Shown here piece by piece: positions 43,755 to 53,166 of a stretch of DNA of 64,000 bases (position 1 is the first letter of the stretch; every line of letters begins with the position of its first letter). The translations under genes and the position numbers were made by a program. The DNA lies in contig JBOEGZ010000002.1 of assembly GCA_050633705.1 (NCBI GenBank), positions 310,001-374,000 on the forward strand. Direction: 5' to 3'. The notes beneath the pieces were generated by a model. The model saw only the letters and a program-made list of their open reading frames with translations. It did no database searches and had not been told where the DNA came from. The stretch is from JAJFHI01 sp050633705. Lineage in GTDB: Bacteria > Pseudomonadota > Alphaproteobacteria > Rhizobiales > Hyphomicrobiaceae.

Positions 43755-46516
43755 GATGCTGTGCCTTCCTCAATTGGATGTTCAGTTAAAGGTACATCCG
43801 TTGGTGTGCCGCGACCGCGTTCGATGTCATGCAACAAGCCGCCTGGACGGCTGTAAAACCACCAGGTCACCGCGACACACGTGACGTAAAAAATGAGAAA
43901 TGCCCACAGTGCAGCCGAGGGCCCACCCGTCAATTCAATCGAGCTGCCATAGCTCTTTGGAATAAAGAACGCGCCATAAGCTGCAATTGCGGAGGTAAAT
44001 CCAATAATTGCAGCTGCTTCTTTGTCTGCTTGGCGAGCCCGCTCAGCCGCGTTTAAACGGGGCATGAGATGACCCATTTCTGAATGCATAATGACAGGGA
44101 TCATTTGAAACGTGGAGGCGTTTCCAACTCCAGTTGCAAAGAACAGCACCATAAACATTGCAAAGAAACCCCAGAACGCACCTGGTTGATCCTTTGTTGC
44201 AATGAAGTAAAGCACGCCCGCAACCGCGATGATCATCAAGATGAATGTCCAAAACGTCACCCGCGCGCCGCCATACTTATCGGCAACCCAACCTGTTGCC
44301 GCACGAGATAGCGCACCAACCAATGGACCAAGGAAAACATACTTGAGGGAGTTGATCTCAGGAAACTGCGTTTTGGCCAGCAGTGGAAATCCAGCAGAAT
44401 AGCCGATGAATGAACCAAACGTTCCGGTGTAAAGCCAGCACATGATCCAGTTATGCTTGCGCTGGAATATGATTGACTGGTCTTTGAACGAAGCTCTCAC
44501 TGAGCCGATGTCGTTCATTCCAAACCAGGCTGCGAATGTCGATAAAATCAGAAACGGTACCCAAATAAAGCCTGCATTCTGCAACCAAACCTTGGTTTGG
44601 TCGGAGGCAATCTGTGGTTCACCGCCAAGCGCGCCGAATACACCTGCGGTGACTACGATGGGCACCAGGAATTGCATTACGCTCACGCCAGCGTTGCCAA
44701 GACCGGCATTGAGCGCCAGGGCATTGCCCTTCTCAGCTTTCGGGAAGAAGAAACTAATGTTGGCCATGGATGACGCAAAATTCCCACCACCCAGCCCGCA
44801 CAGCAGCGCAAGAACCAGGAAGATCAAATATGGCGTCTCAGGATTTTGAACAGCGTAACCGATGCCAAGCGCAGGAATTATGAGAGAAGCTGTTGTCAGC
44901 GTTGTCCACAACCGTCCGCCAAAGATCGGCACCATGAAAGAGTAGAAAATTCGAAGCGTGGCCCCTGACAGTCCGGGCAATGCTGCCAACCAAAATAATT
45001 GGTTGGTTGTATACTGAAATCCAATGGTCGGAAGCTTTGCGACGACGACGCTCCATACCAGCCAAACTGCAAACGCAAGAAGTAATGCAGGGATAGAGAT
45101 CCACAAATTCCGTTGGGCAATTTGGTGTCCTTCGCGTTCCCAAAACTCATGATCATCTGGTCGCCAATCGTCAATCGTTCCTGCCAGCGCACCGTGTTTG
45201 CCCGGCTGGTGAATCGGCTTCATTTCAGGAAGTTGCGGTAAAATGGCTTTCGATGCTTCATCTCTTTCATGCCGCTCCATCAGAACGATTGAGAAATGCA
45301 TCCAAGCAAGCGACGCAACGACAATCAGGAACAACAGCATAAAGCAACTTGTCCAAACCCCGGTAAGATCGTTCATTGCACCGAACGAGATCGGCAATAT
45401 AAATCCACCAAGACCGCCAATCATCCCGACCAATCCACCAACGGAGCCGACATGATCTGGATAATAAACTGGGATGTGTTTGTAGACGGCTGCTTTACCA
45501 AGCGACATAAAGAAACCAAGCGTGAAAATCGCAATAACAAACGCCACCAATCCCATCTCTGTTGAAAATCGGATTGGTCCCTCAATTCCGTAAATAATAT
45601 AATCCGTCTTCGGGTAAGACAGCATAAATGTGCAAATTGCAGAGACGATGAATGTGATGTACATCACCTTTCGCGCACCATGCTTGTCAGATAGATAACC
45701 GCCATAGGCACGAAACAAGCTGGCCGGAACGGCATAGAATGCTGCCAGCATACCCGCTGTCTTAATATCAAGCTGATAAACGCCAATCAGATAGCGCGGC
45801 AACCACAACGCAAGTGCGACGAATGCACCAAAAACAAAGAAGTAGTAGAGTGCGAAGCGCCAGACTTGCAGGTCTTTCAAAGGCTCAAGTTCAAGTAATA
45901 TACCGCGCGGCTTCTCCCCCCGTATGCGTCGCGCAACGATTGCAGGATCTTCTTTTGTGAAAAGGTAAAAGAAACCTGCCATCAACAGGAGTATAATTGC
46001 GTAGATTTGTGCGGTCTGCTGCCAGCCAAATGCCACGAGAAGAAATGGAGCGCCAAAGTTCGTTATCGCAGCGCCAACGTTGCCAACACCGAAGATTCCC
46101 AGTGCTGTGCCCTGCCGTTCGTTAGGATACCATCGTGAAACATACGCAATACCGACGGCAAACGACCCACCGGCAAGCCCAACGCCGAGAGCCGCGAGAA
46201 GGAACATGAGGTATGTGTTCACGGTTGATAAGAGATAGGTTGCAACCGCCGTTGCGACCATCACAAGCGTGAACACCAAACGCCCACCATACTGGTCGGT
46301 CCACACTCCAAGAAAAATACGGCTCAACGACCCCGTCAGAATTGGTGTCGCGACCAACAGTCCAAATTGCGTTTCATTGAGGTCGAGATCTTGCTGAATC
46401 TTGACCCCGATGATCGAGAAGATCGTCCAAACAGCGAAACACACACTGAAGGCGACGGTGCTTAAGCCTAGCGCGCGTGTCTGATCTTCGTTGTGAACAT
46501 CTTTCAAATAATCCAT
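43751..46516 (-). CDS. narK: fused NarK1-NarK2 nitrate/nitrite transporter
   Basis: About 921 aa, two complete 12-helix major facilitator units in one chain, as known from Paracoccus. The first unit (to about residue 420) has FGLLVATPILTGSLSRIFLGVWTDQYGGR and GVGNVGAAITNFGAPFL. A linker with charged residues follows, then the second unit with FWLAALPGLSGATLRIFYSF, GGGNFASSMANISFFFPKAEKGNALALNAGLGN and GWVADKYGG. NarK1 types import nitrate with protons; NarK2 types exchange nitrate for nitrite. The frame opens at 46591, but the FNR box and expected promoter position favour the ATG at 46516 (MDYLKDVHNEDQ). Confidence 0.92.
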   Translation of the reverse strand: MDYLKDVHNEDQTRALGLSTVAFSVCFAVWTIFSIIGVKIQQDLDLNETQFGLLVATPILTGSLSRIFLGVWTDQYGGRLVFTLVMVATAVATYLLSTVNTYLMFLLAALGVGLAGGSFAVGIAYVSRWYPNERQGTALGIFGVGNVGAAITNFGAPFLLVAFGWQQTAQIYAIILLLMAGFFYLFTKEDPAIVARRIRGEKPRGILLELEPLKDLQVWRFALYYFFVFGAFVALALWLPRYLIGVYQLDIKTAGMLAAFYAVPASLFRAYGGYLSDKHGARKVMYITFIVSAICTFMLSYPKTDYIIYGIEGPIRFSTEMGLVAFVIAIFTLGFFMSLGKAAVYKHIPVYYPDHVGSVGGLVGMIGGLGGFILPISFGAMNDLTGVWTSCFMLLFLIVVASLAWMHFSIVLMERHERDEASKAILPQLPEMKPIHQPGKHGALAGTIDDWRPDDHEFWEREGHQIAQRNLWISIPALLLAFAVWLVWSVVVAKLPTIGFQYTTNQLFWLAALPGLSGATLRIFYSFMVPIFGGRLWTTLTTASLIIPALGIGYAVQNPETPYLIFLVLALLCGLGGGNFASSMANISFFFPKAEKGNALALNAGLGNAGVSVMQFLVPIVVTAGVFGALGGEPQIASDQTKVWLQNAGFIWVPFLILSTFAAWFGMNDIGSVRASFKDQSIIFQRKHNWIMCWLYTGTFGSFIGYSAGFPLLAKTQFPEINSLKYVFLGPLVGALSRAATGWVADKYGGARVTFWTFILMIIAVAGVLYFIATKDQPGAFWGFFAMFMVLFFATGVGNASTFQMIPVIMHSEMGHLMPRLNAAERARQADKEAAAIIGFTSAIAAYGAFFIPKSYGSSIELTGGPSAALWAFLIFYVTCVAVTWWFYSRPGGLLHDIERGRGTPTDVPLTEHPIEEGTAS

Positions 46517-46826
46517 CGCGCACGCGCCCCGTCTGTGATCACCGGAATTTAATGCATTCAAAAAAGCGTCACTCTTTAAAAGGGGTGTCATAAGACGCGG
46601 TCTGGCGACTTGATCGAAATCAATAAACGTCTCGCAACTTGGGGGTACAAATGTCGCACATCGCTACGTCTTGGGGTTTCGTGCTGGTCGGACTTCAACA
46701 GCAAGTCCAACTTTCTGGCCAACCGCGACACCATTTTGATCCAATGGCGTTCGATGCCGTCAAGGGGCGCCAAGCACAAAGAAATTCATCTCGACGTGAC
46801 CCAGCGAGATCTGGCCGACATAAGAA
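46517..46826. other. divergent region between narK and the PPOX gene
   Basis: 310 bp. It carries the FNR-type box at 46610-46623 and presumably both promoters. No other gene is supported here. Confidence 0.45.
46610..46623 (-). promoter_or_regulatory. FNR/Anr-type box before the nar operon
   Basis: Perfect match to TTGAT-N4-ATCAA (TTGAT at 46610-46614, CGAA, ATCAA at 46619-46623). It lies about 100 bp upstream of the narK ATG. With an activator site centred at -41.5, transcription would begin near 46575. This predicts oxygen-responsive induction of the nitrate reductase operon. The same box could also affect the divergent PPOX gene. Confidence 0.75.
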
Positions 46827-47303
46827 ATGGAAAAAACTTGGGAGCAGAAGGTGCACCAAGACAACGACTTGAAATACAGAATAGTGACCGCACTTTCTTC
46901 GTGTTGCACGATGGCACTGGCGACAGTTCGCCCTGATGGCTTTCCGCAGGCAACGACCGTGAATTACATCAACGACGGTTTGACCCTATATTTTGCAGCA
47001 GACGCAGGTTCGCAAAAAACAGGAAATATCAAGCTGAACAACAAAGTCTCGGCAGCAATTGTGATTCAGTCAGAGGACTTTGGAAAGCTTGCAGGCGTGT
47101 CACTGTCGGGATATGGCGAAAGGATAATGGAGGCAGAGGGCGCCATCGAAGTGGCGCTGCGGTTGTTTCAAAAAATTCCACAATCGAGGAAATATGTTCC
47201 CGACGATACCCAGCAAATTGCGGTATTTTCCATCACGCCGGTGGCGATCTCCCTGATCGACTATAGCAAGGGTTTTGGAACTAGTGCACTGCTGAGCTTA
47301 TAA
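46827..47303 (+). CDS. pyridoxamine 5'-phosphate oxidase family protein
   Basis: 158-aa FMN-binding split-barrel protein: CCTMALATVRPDGFPQATTVNYINDGLTLYFAADAGSQKTGNIKLNNKVSAAIV, then LSGYGERIMEAEGAIEVALRLF. This is a small general PPOX-type flavoprotein, possibly binding FMN, haem or F420; substrate unknown. It diverges from the nar operon across the FNR box. The C-terminus LIDYSKGFGTSALLSL is complete. Confidence 0.78.
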   Translation: MEKTWEQKVHQDNDLKYRIVTALSSCCTMALATVRPDGFPQATTVNYINDGLTLYFAADAGSQKTGNIKLNNKVSAAIVIQSEDFGKLAGVSLSGYGERIMEAEGAIEVALRLFQKIPQSRKYVPDDTQQIAVFSITPVAISLIDYSKGFGTSALLSL

Positions 47304-47387
47304 AGCGGGTCATCACATCTGCGGTGCAGGTTGGTGCACCAAATTTCCGTTTTTTGGGGCAAAGCATTTTCCAAGAAATCGCGCGTA

Positions 47388-47769
47388 TTAGCATATCGTG
47401 AGATGCTTGTTCGGCACCCCGGCCAGAAATAACCATTGACCAGCACCTCGCTTGGTTTCGCTGAGATAGGCGTCAAAGGAGTCCCTTGTTTGCTCGGTCA
47501 GTTCAAACTTAACTGGTCTACCTGTTTTTTTGTATGTTGATCGCACGATCAACTGAATAGCGTCGTGGCGTTACATCTTCAACGCGAAGAGAAACAACAT
47601 CACGCTCTCGAAACTTGTTGTCGATTGCAAGATTAAATAAAGCGAGACTGCACGTTCGTTTTTCAAGTTGAAGTTTCGTGCAGATAGTCCAAACATGCTT
47701 AGGTCTTAGCGGCGATTTTGGATCAATAAGCTTGCATTCGTCCGCACAACGCTGCTGATTTCTAGCCAA
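47388..47769 (-). pseudogene. truncated, frameshifted tyrosine recombinase/integrase
   Basis: From the ATG at 47769: RCADECKLIDPKSPLRPKHVW, then LEKRTCSLALFNLAIDNKFRERDVVSLRVEDV, the N-terminal half of an alphaproteobacterial phage-integrase-family protein. The frame stops after a run of seven A (47525-47531). In the next frame it continues TGRPVKFELTEQTRDSFDAYL and stops at 47388. The catalytic Arg-His-Tyr region is missing, so it is inactive. Confidence 0.7.
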
Positions 47770-47907
47770 CTTTCAGAAGCAAAACCGATATGATCCATGC
47801 AAGCAACCGACCCGGGGGAATTGTGCCCTGCAAATGTGATATGACCCACATCAGACTTCTTTTGCCACACGAGAGTTGCGCACCAGCACGGTGTCCACTT
47901 CGGGGCA

Positions 47908-47994
47908 ATTCGCGTCGATCAACGTGCATGACGGTCTTTTCCGCTCTGGCATCAACATCAAACAAATTCGACACTTACGACAAGTGTTGCAATG
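47908..47994 (-). repeat. 87-bp dispersed repeat, copy 2
   Basis: Partner of the sequence at 34234-34320 (80 of 87 identical, same orientation). It lies about 140 bp upstream of the integrase relic, which suggests a link with a mobile element, although copy 1 has no integrase beside it. Confidence 0.72.
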
Positions 47995-48127
47995 GGCAAC
48001 AAACTGCCATGCGCTGGTGCAGCAAGGAGGGTTGCAGTGAATTTGCCTCGATGCCAAGGCGCACTTTACTCAACGACTGGGTGGGGCAATACTTGGCTGG
48101 CATCATTGGCCTACCGGGACCTTTATT

Positions 48128-49228
48128 ATGGCATTCGAAAAACTCACGCTACACAGCATTAAAGCGCGTCCTGTGGTTCTCAAGCTTAAACGCCCCGTAA
48201 TAGCGCGCATTGCCACGATCACGGATTGGCCGTTAATCCTGATTGATCTCAAAACTGAGGAGGGTGTTGTTGGCCGCGCCTACCTGGAACCCTACATCGT
48301 CAAGTCAATGCGCTATCTCGTACCCGCTCTCGAAGATATGGGCGCAATGCTAAAAGGTCAAAAAGTTGCGCCAACGGAACTCTATGAGGCGGCCCGCAAG
48401 TCGTTGCATTTCGTTGGTTACGAAGGACTGGCGATGATTGCCGTCTCGGGCCTTGATATGGCTGCCTGGGATGCCGTTGCCAAGGCGGCCAATATGCCGC
48501 TTTGTGTGCTTCTGGGTGGTTCGGTTGGTCCGGTTAAATCTTACAACAGCAATGGATTGTGGTTGAAGGAACCGCAGGTGGTTGCCGAGGAAGCGATTGA
48601 GTTGCGTGATGAAGGTGGATTTGTTGGCCTCAAACTCCGCCTTGGTCGTGACAACCCGCGCGATGATCTAACTACAATTGATGCCGTGCGCCGTGCAGTT
48701 GGCGACGACATGGCATTGATGATTGATTTCAATCAAAGTCTGAATCTCGCCGAGGCATTGAGGCGCTGCCACATGCTCGACGAGCTGGGACTTGCTTGGC
48801 TTGAAGAACCGATCGTCTACGACAATTTCGACGGTTATACGCAGCTTGCCCGTGAACTCAAGACCCCGTTGCAAATTGGCGAAAACTTCTATGGTCCACG
48901 CGATCTCTACAAAGCGCTCAGCATGAATGCCTGCGATCTTATCATGCCAGACTTTATGCGAATTGGCGGTGTTACCGGTTGGCTTAGGGCAGCTGGTATT
49001 GCCGGTGCAGCTGGCATTCCGATGTCAACGCACCTCTATCCGGAAGTGGGTGCACACGTCATGCGTGTCAACGAAACCGCACATTGGCTGGAGTGGCAGG
49101 ATTGGGCTGATCCAATCCTGCAAAAACCATACGAGATTAAAGATAGTCAGATAAATATTCCGAATGTACCCGGTGTCGGTATTGATTGGAATGAGGATGT
49201 GGTGAAGGCCAATCTCTATGATGGTTGA
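48128..49228 (+). CDS. enolase-superfamily dehydratase/racemase (mandelate racemase type)
   Basis: 366 aa. Metal ligands Asp200, Glu226 and Glu252 (MIDFNQS, LEEP, IGENF) are spaced exactly as in mandelate racemase. Acid/base residues Lys169 with Arg171 (GLKLRLG) and His302 (STHLYPE) are present. It abstracts the alpha-proton of a carboxylate, giving racemisation or dehydration of a hydroxy acid; the substrate is not apparent. The ATG follows a pyrimidine-rich stretch with a weak ribosome site. It stands alone between the integrase relic and the exported-protease cluster. Confidence 0.86.
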   Translation: MAFEKLTLHSIKARPVVLKLKRPVIARIATITDWPLILIDLKTEEGVVGRAYLEPYIVKSMRYLVPALEDMGAMLKGQKVAPTELYEAARKSLHFVGYEGLAMIAVSGLDMAAWDAVAKAANMPLCVLLGGSVGPVKSYNSNGLWLKEPQVVAEEAIELRDEGGFVGLKLRLGRDNPRDDLTTIDAVRRAVGDDMALMIDFNQSLNLAEALRRCHMLDELGLAWLEEPIVYDNFDGYTQLARELKTPLQIGENFYGPRDLYKALSMNACDLIMPDFMRIGGVTGWLRAAGIAGAAGIPMSTHLYPEVGAHVMRVNETAHWLEWQDWADPILQKPYEIKDSQINIPNVPGVGIDWNEDVVKANLYDG

Positions 49229-49452
49229 ACTGTAATGGCCGCTAAAAAGGAACAAACTGCTTCAACGAGCTAACTTTCTCGTCTCTCTTTGATGGTATAT
49301 TTTTGCGGTCTGGTTCAGCAAGGTTGCCGCCGTGGTGGACCACACATCGTTAATGTTCCATCCGGCAGTCAAATTATATTCTGTTTTTCTCGGAATTAGA
49401 TTAGTCTGGCAATTCTCTGTTGGCGTGTCGAAAAAAGAATTGGAGTTTTCCC

Positions 49453-49773
49453 ATGAACGAGCATGTTGTCTTGAGAAAATCGATACTTTTGGGTCTTGCA
49501 TGTTTGGCAATGCAAGTTTTCGCAATGCCCATAAAACCTGTTCATGCTGGGGATGATGGTGAATTGGGCACGAGTTATTACGCGGGCTTGAGTTGCCGAC
49601 AGCTTTGGTACGAGCGCAACTCCATTTTCGCGTCCAGAGGTCAATGTTTTAAGACCAAGCGGGCGAGATCAGTATTTGGCAAAGGTTGTTTTCCACCTTA
49701 TGGAAAACTCCCAAGCAACCTCAGAAATGTTGTCAAAGAAATTAGATCCTGGGAACGACGCAAGGGATGCTAG
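49453..49773 (+). CDS. small exported YARHG-like protein
   Basis: 106 aa with a signal peptide (LRKSILLGLACLAMQVFAMP, cleaved near VHAGDDG). The mature part has the YARHG-like pattern CRQLWYERNSIFASRGQCFKTKRARSVFGKGCFPPYGKL, with three or four cysteines that could form disulfides. The domain is found in extracytoplasmic proteins and its function is unknown. GGAG 8-10 nt before the ATG supports this start rather than 49420. First of a run of exported proteins. Confidence 0.68.
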   Translation: MNEHVVLRKSILLGLACLAMQVFAMPIKPVHAGDDGELGTSYYAGLSCRQLWYERNSIFASRGQCFKTKRARSVFGKGCFPPYGKLPSNLRNVVKEIRSWERRKGC

Positions 49774-49897
49774 CAAAGCTCCAGCGTTCAGTTTCGTAAA
49801 ACTCTTGACACCTGTGTTGTGAGCTTGGAAGATTTGCATGGCAGTTTGATAAAGTGTTGTTTTTTTGTTCTGATTTGCACCATCTGCGAGAGGTTTT

Positions 49898-52800
49898 ATG
49901 GTGGCCTTACTCCATCGTTGTTTTGAGTTTTGGGATCATGCGATCCCCTCTTGTTTCTCTGCCATCTTAACCATCCTGATTGCTATTGCGTTTCCCGTTG
50001 CGGCAGTTTCAGGTCCGATACTCCAAATCGATGCGGGCGGTCATCGTAGTCATGTAAACGCCTTGATCTTTTCAAAAGACGGGCGGACGCTCTATTCGGC
50101 AGGTCAAGATAAAATTATCCGGATTTGGAATTGGAAAGCGGGCAAAACGGTCCGCACTATTCGTGGCCGAATCGGCGTGGGCTACGATGGTTCCATTCGT
50201 GCTCTTGCCCTAACGCCTGATGAAAAACTGCTCGCTGTTGGCGGTCGTATGCAGGCCGAATGCAGTAGTCATTGCGGTGACGTTAGAATATTCGAAACTG
50301 AAACTGGCAAGCTCGTCCGGACACTCGTTGGTGGACATAAGGGAACCGTCTCAAGCCTTGCCTTTTCTCACGACGGCACACGCCTGGCTTCAGGAGGCTT
50401 CGTTGGACAAATCGCAATTTGGGATCATGAATCCGGCGATCTAAAACATACTCTTAAAGGGCACACAGGCCAGGTTATGGACTTGTCTTTCATTGACAAG
50501 ACACTGCGACTTGCCAGTGTGTCCGCGGACAAAACTTGGCGCGTTTGGGATGGCGAAAACGGTAAGCTAACGCATACCAACAGTGAAGGTACAGCGCCGC
50601 TGAATGCCCTTGTTGTCTCGCCCGTTGATGATTTGTTTGTGACAGCCGGTGCCGACCGCATCATCCGCTTTTGGAATTCGAAAACACTTGAACCTATTCA
50701 CGCAACGAAACCGACGGTAGGTGGTGTTAATACCTTGAGCATAACACCGGACGGTCACCATCTCCTTGTGGGGATAGGATTGAGTTTTGATCCTCAGTCG
50801 ATTGTCATGGACATCAAGACGGGGAAAGAACCGGTAATCTTAGAGGGTGTTTTGGCAGTGGTGGCCTCTGCAATAACCCCAGACGGCAAGACCGCCGCTC
50901 TGGCGACTGGAAGTCAAATCGAATTTCGCAACCTCGCAACAGGTAAGCAGACGAAAAAACTGGCCGGACGTGGTCTGGCAAAAACGGGTGTTGGGTTTGA
51001 TGCTAAAGGCAACCTCGCGTGGGGCAGCGCGTTAAATCCTGCAGTATTTGAAAAATTAAATTCTCTGATGGTTCCCGGTGGTCCGTTGGAAGGAATCCCG
51101 CAATCCGAATATTACCTTTATACAAAAGTTTGGAGCGGTAGCGCGTCGGCCAAAGAGCTGAAGACTTTCGGAAATCCAGACGTCAAGGCGCGCGCAAAAG
51201 TTATTCTCGACCCGAGCGTCATTTCAAATATTGGTTCGTTGGATGTCGGTTTACGGCTGCCAAATAAAGAACGTCCAGGACTTGCAGGACAGCTCGGCGT
51301 CCCACGTCGCATCGCTCCTGAACGTATTGAAGATTTCAAGCGCGTCGTTCACCGAGATGGCTCCTTTGAGCTTCGCCAGGTTTGGGGGGAAGAACCTCAA
51401 GGATCATTGGTTCGCATAAAGGTGTACCAGGATGGCAAACTTCTAAGTGACAAATCAGGACTGCCAGGCGGCTGCTTTGTTGAGCCGTTCACATTCGCTG
51501 GTCCCTCGAACCAACTCAGGGTTGTTCGTGGGGGGTGCAATCCGTCACAATTTGCGACCGATGGCAAATTTCTCGGCAATTATATCGGGCATCAGGGCAA
51601 TGTAACCTCGCTTGCGGTGTCTCCCGATAAAACGCTTTTGGCAACGGGCAGCAGCGATCAAACCGTCCGACTGTGGAATGCTGAAACGCGGGAGCTGATC
51701 GCAACAGTATTCCAGGCATCAGATAGCGATTGGATTCTCTGGACCCCGCAAGGATACTACACGGCCTCGCCAAGTGGCGATCGCATGGTTGGGTGGCACA
51801 TCAATCAAGGACCGGATCGTGAGGCCAGACATGTTTCCGCCGACCAGCTAAGACAGCATTTCTACCGGCCCGATATCGTGTCGCGTGCAATTGAACTTCG
51901 AAGCGCAAAAGCGGCAGTCGAGGAAGCTCGAGACGCCGACCCACAATCCGTTGCTTTTTCACTCGACGAATTGGCGGATCGCAGACCGCCGGAATTTCGC
52001 GTAATCGCCATTGACAAAACAGACGAGAGATTTGCCGAAGTGACAATCGAAGTCGATAAGAACGACGACCCAGTGAACGGCTTTGATATTCTCGTCAACG
52101 ACACACAGGTAACGCCGTCAACGTTACGAAGCTTTACGCCGAGTGGGTCAGGTCATCAGACTCGAAAGGTGCGTATCCCACTACAGCCTGGCGAGAACCG
52201 AATTCAGGTGTCTGCCCTCAACGAAGTTGGCCGGACCATGCGGGGCGCGGTGATTTTGCGAAGCAGTACGGCGCCGACAGAAAAACGTGGGGTGCTGTAT
52301 GTCGTTGCGATCGGTGTCAATGACTATGGTGAAACGGTTGGCCTCTCAAATCTCAAATATGCCGCAGCCGATGCAGAAGCGTTCCATAAGCGCGTGGTCG
52401 AAACTTTAGGAGCTCAACATTCACAAACCAAGACGTTGTTGGTTTCTTCAAACAGCGACCGTGTGCCGACATCATCGAATGTGCGGCGAGCTTTGAGATT
52501 TTTCCGAAAGGCAAAGCCCGAAGACACGACCGTCGTGTTTTTGGCTGGTCACGGCGTTCAGGATGGTCCAGATTATTTATTCTTGCCCAGCAACGCACAA
52601 CGCATTGATGATGACTGGGACCCAGACTCTGTTGTTTTATGGAGCACGCTTGAAGCGGCAATCTCGCGGGCGAAAGGACGCCGGTTGCTCTTTGTCGATA
52701 CGTGTCGGTCGGGTGGGGCCTACAATGCCAGGTTGGTGAAAGATACTGCTGATTCAGGTGTCATTGCATTCTCTGCAACCAATTCTGAGGCGCTGGCGGA

Positions 52801-53044
52801 AGAACGCTCAGATCTTGGTCACGGCGTATTTACATATGCCCTATTGAAAGGGCTTGAAGGCGAAGCAGATGTGTTTCCAACCGGCGCGCCAGATGGTGAC
52901 ATCAACATGTACGAGCTTGCAGCGTTTGTAACCGACAAGGTCAATCGTATGACCAACAAGGCCCAGCAGCCTGAATTGAATGCGCGCAAATTTAGTGACT
53001 TCGTCTTCGCTACGGTAACGCCGCCACTGAGTTTGCTGGAGTAG
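49898..53044 (+). CDS. exported WD40-repeat caspase-family protein
   Basis: 1048 aa. An N-terminal hydrophobic segment (ILTILIAIAFPVAAVSG) is a signal peptide or anchor. Residues about 50-320 form WD40 blades (HVNALIFSKDGRTLYSAGQDKIIRIWNW and similar); another blade lies near 565-595 (GHQGNVTSLAVSPDKTLLATGSSDQTVRLWN). A linker (WILWTPQGYYTASPSGDRMVGWHI) leads to an Ig-like region and a C-terminal peptidase C14 (caspase) domain from about 805. Catalytic His885 (LAGHGVQ) and Cys936 (VDTCRSGG) are intact. It is probably a cysteine protease cutting after basic residues, with the propeller binding partners. It converges on the unrecognised 760-aa gene. Confidence 0.86.
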   Translation: MVALLHRCFEFWDHAIPSCFSAILTILIAIAFPVAAVSGPILQIDAGGHRSHVNALIFSKDGRTLYSAGQDKIIRIWNWKAGKTVRTIRGRIGVGYDGSIRALALTPDEKLLAVGGRMQAECSSHCGDVRIFETETGKLVRTLVGGHKGTVSSLAFSHDGTRLASGGFVGQIAIWDHESGDLKHTLKGHTGQVMDLSFIDKTLRLASVSADKTWRVWDGENGKLTHTNSEGTAPLNALVVSPVDDLFVTAGADRIIRFWNSKTLEPIHATKPTVGGVNTLSITPDGHHLLVGIGLSFDPQSIVMDIKTGKEPVILEGVLAVVASAITPDGKTAALATGSQIEFRNLATGKQTKKLAGRGLAKTGVGFDAKGNLAWGSALNPAVFEKLNSLMVPGGPLEGIPQSEYYLYTKVWSGSASAKELKTFGNPDVKARAKVILDPSVISNIGSLDVGLRLPNKERPGLAGQLGVPRRIAPERIEDFKRVVHRDGSFELRQVWGEEPQGSLVRIKVYQDGKLLSDKSGLPGGCFVEPFTFAGPSNQLRVVRGGCNPSQFATDGKFLGNYIGHQGNVTSLAVSPDKTLLATGSSDQTVRLWNAETRELIATVFQASDSDWILWTPQGYYTASPSGDRMVGWHINQGPDREARHVSADQLRQHFYRPDIVSRAIELRSAKAAVEEARDADPQSVAFSLDELADRRPPEFRVIAIDKTDERFAEVTIEVDKNDDPVNGFDILVNDTQVTPSTLRSFTPSGSGHQTRKVRIPLQPGENRIQVSALNEVGRTMRGAVILRSSTAPTEKRGVLYVVAIGVNDYGETVGLSNLKYAAADAEAFHKRVVETLGAQHSQTKTLLVSSNSDRVPTSSNVRRALRFFRKAKPEDTTVVFLAGHGVQDGPDYLFLPSNAQRIDDDWDPDSVVLWSTLEAAISRAKGRRLLFVDTCRSGGAYNARLVKDTADSGVIAFSATNSEALAEERSDLGHGVFTYALLKGLEGEADVFPTGAPDGDINMYELAAFVTDKVNRMTNKAQQPELNARKFSDFVFATVTPPLSLLE

Positions 53045-53066
53045 CCGATAAACCGATGTGTAAAAC

Positions 53067-53095
53067 CCGCGTAACTTACGCGGAAGACCGTCTTC
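53067..53095. other. two adjoining perfect palindromes between convergent genes
   Basis: CCGCGTAA-C-TTACGCGG (53067-53083) and GAAGAC-C-GTCTTC (53083-53095), each with a single central base and sharing one base. They lie in the 122-bp gap between the convergent WD40-caspase and 760-aa protein genes. They could be a recombination or binding site, or a compact bidirectional terminator, though no T run follows. Confidence 0.5.
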
Positions 53096-53166
53096 AACTG
53101 GCTTGCGCAGCAAAAATATTCAGCGGGTAAAAACGCCGGAAACCAAGAACTGAGATCCTGTTATGC

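Larger units (their letters stand above)
47304..48127. other. 824-bp region with integrase relic and repeat copy 2
   Basis: No intact gene. It contains the integrase relic (47388-47769) and the second copy of the 87-bp dispersed repeat (47908-47994). It looks like a degraded mobile-element scar between the PPOX and enolase-family genes. Confidence 0.45.
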
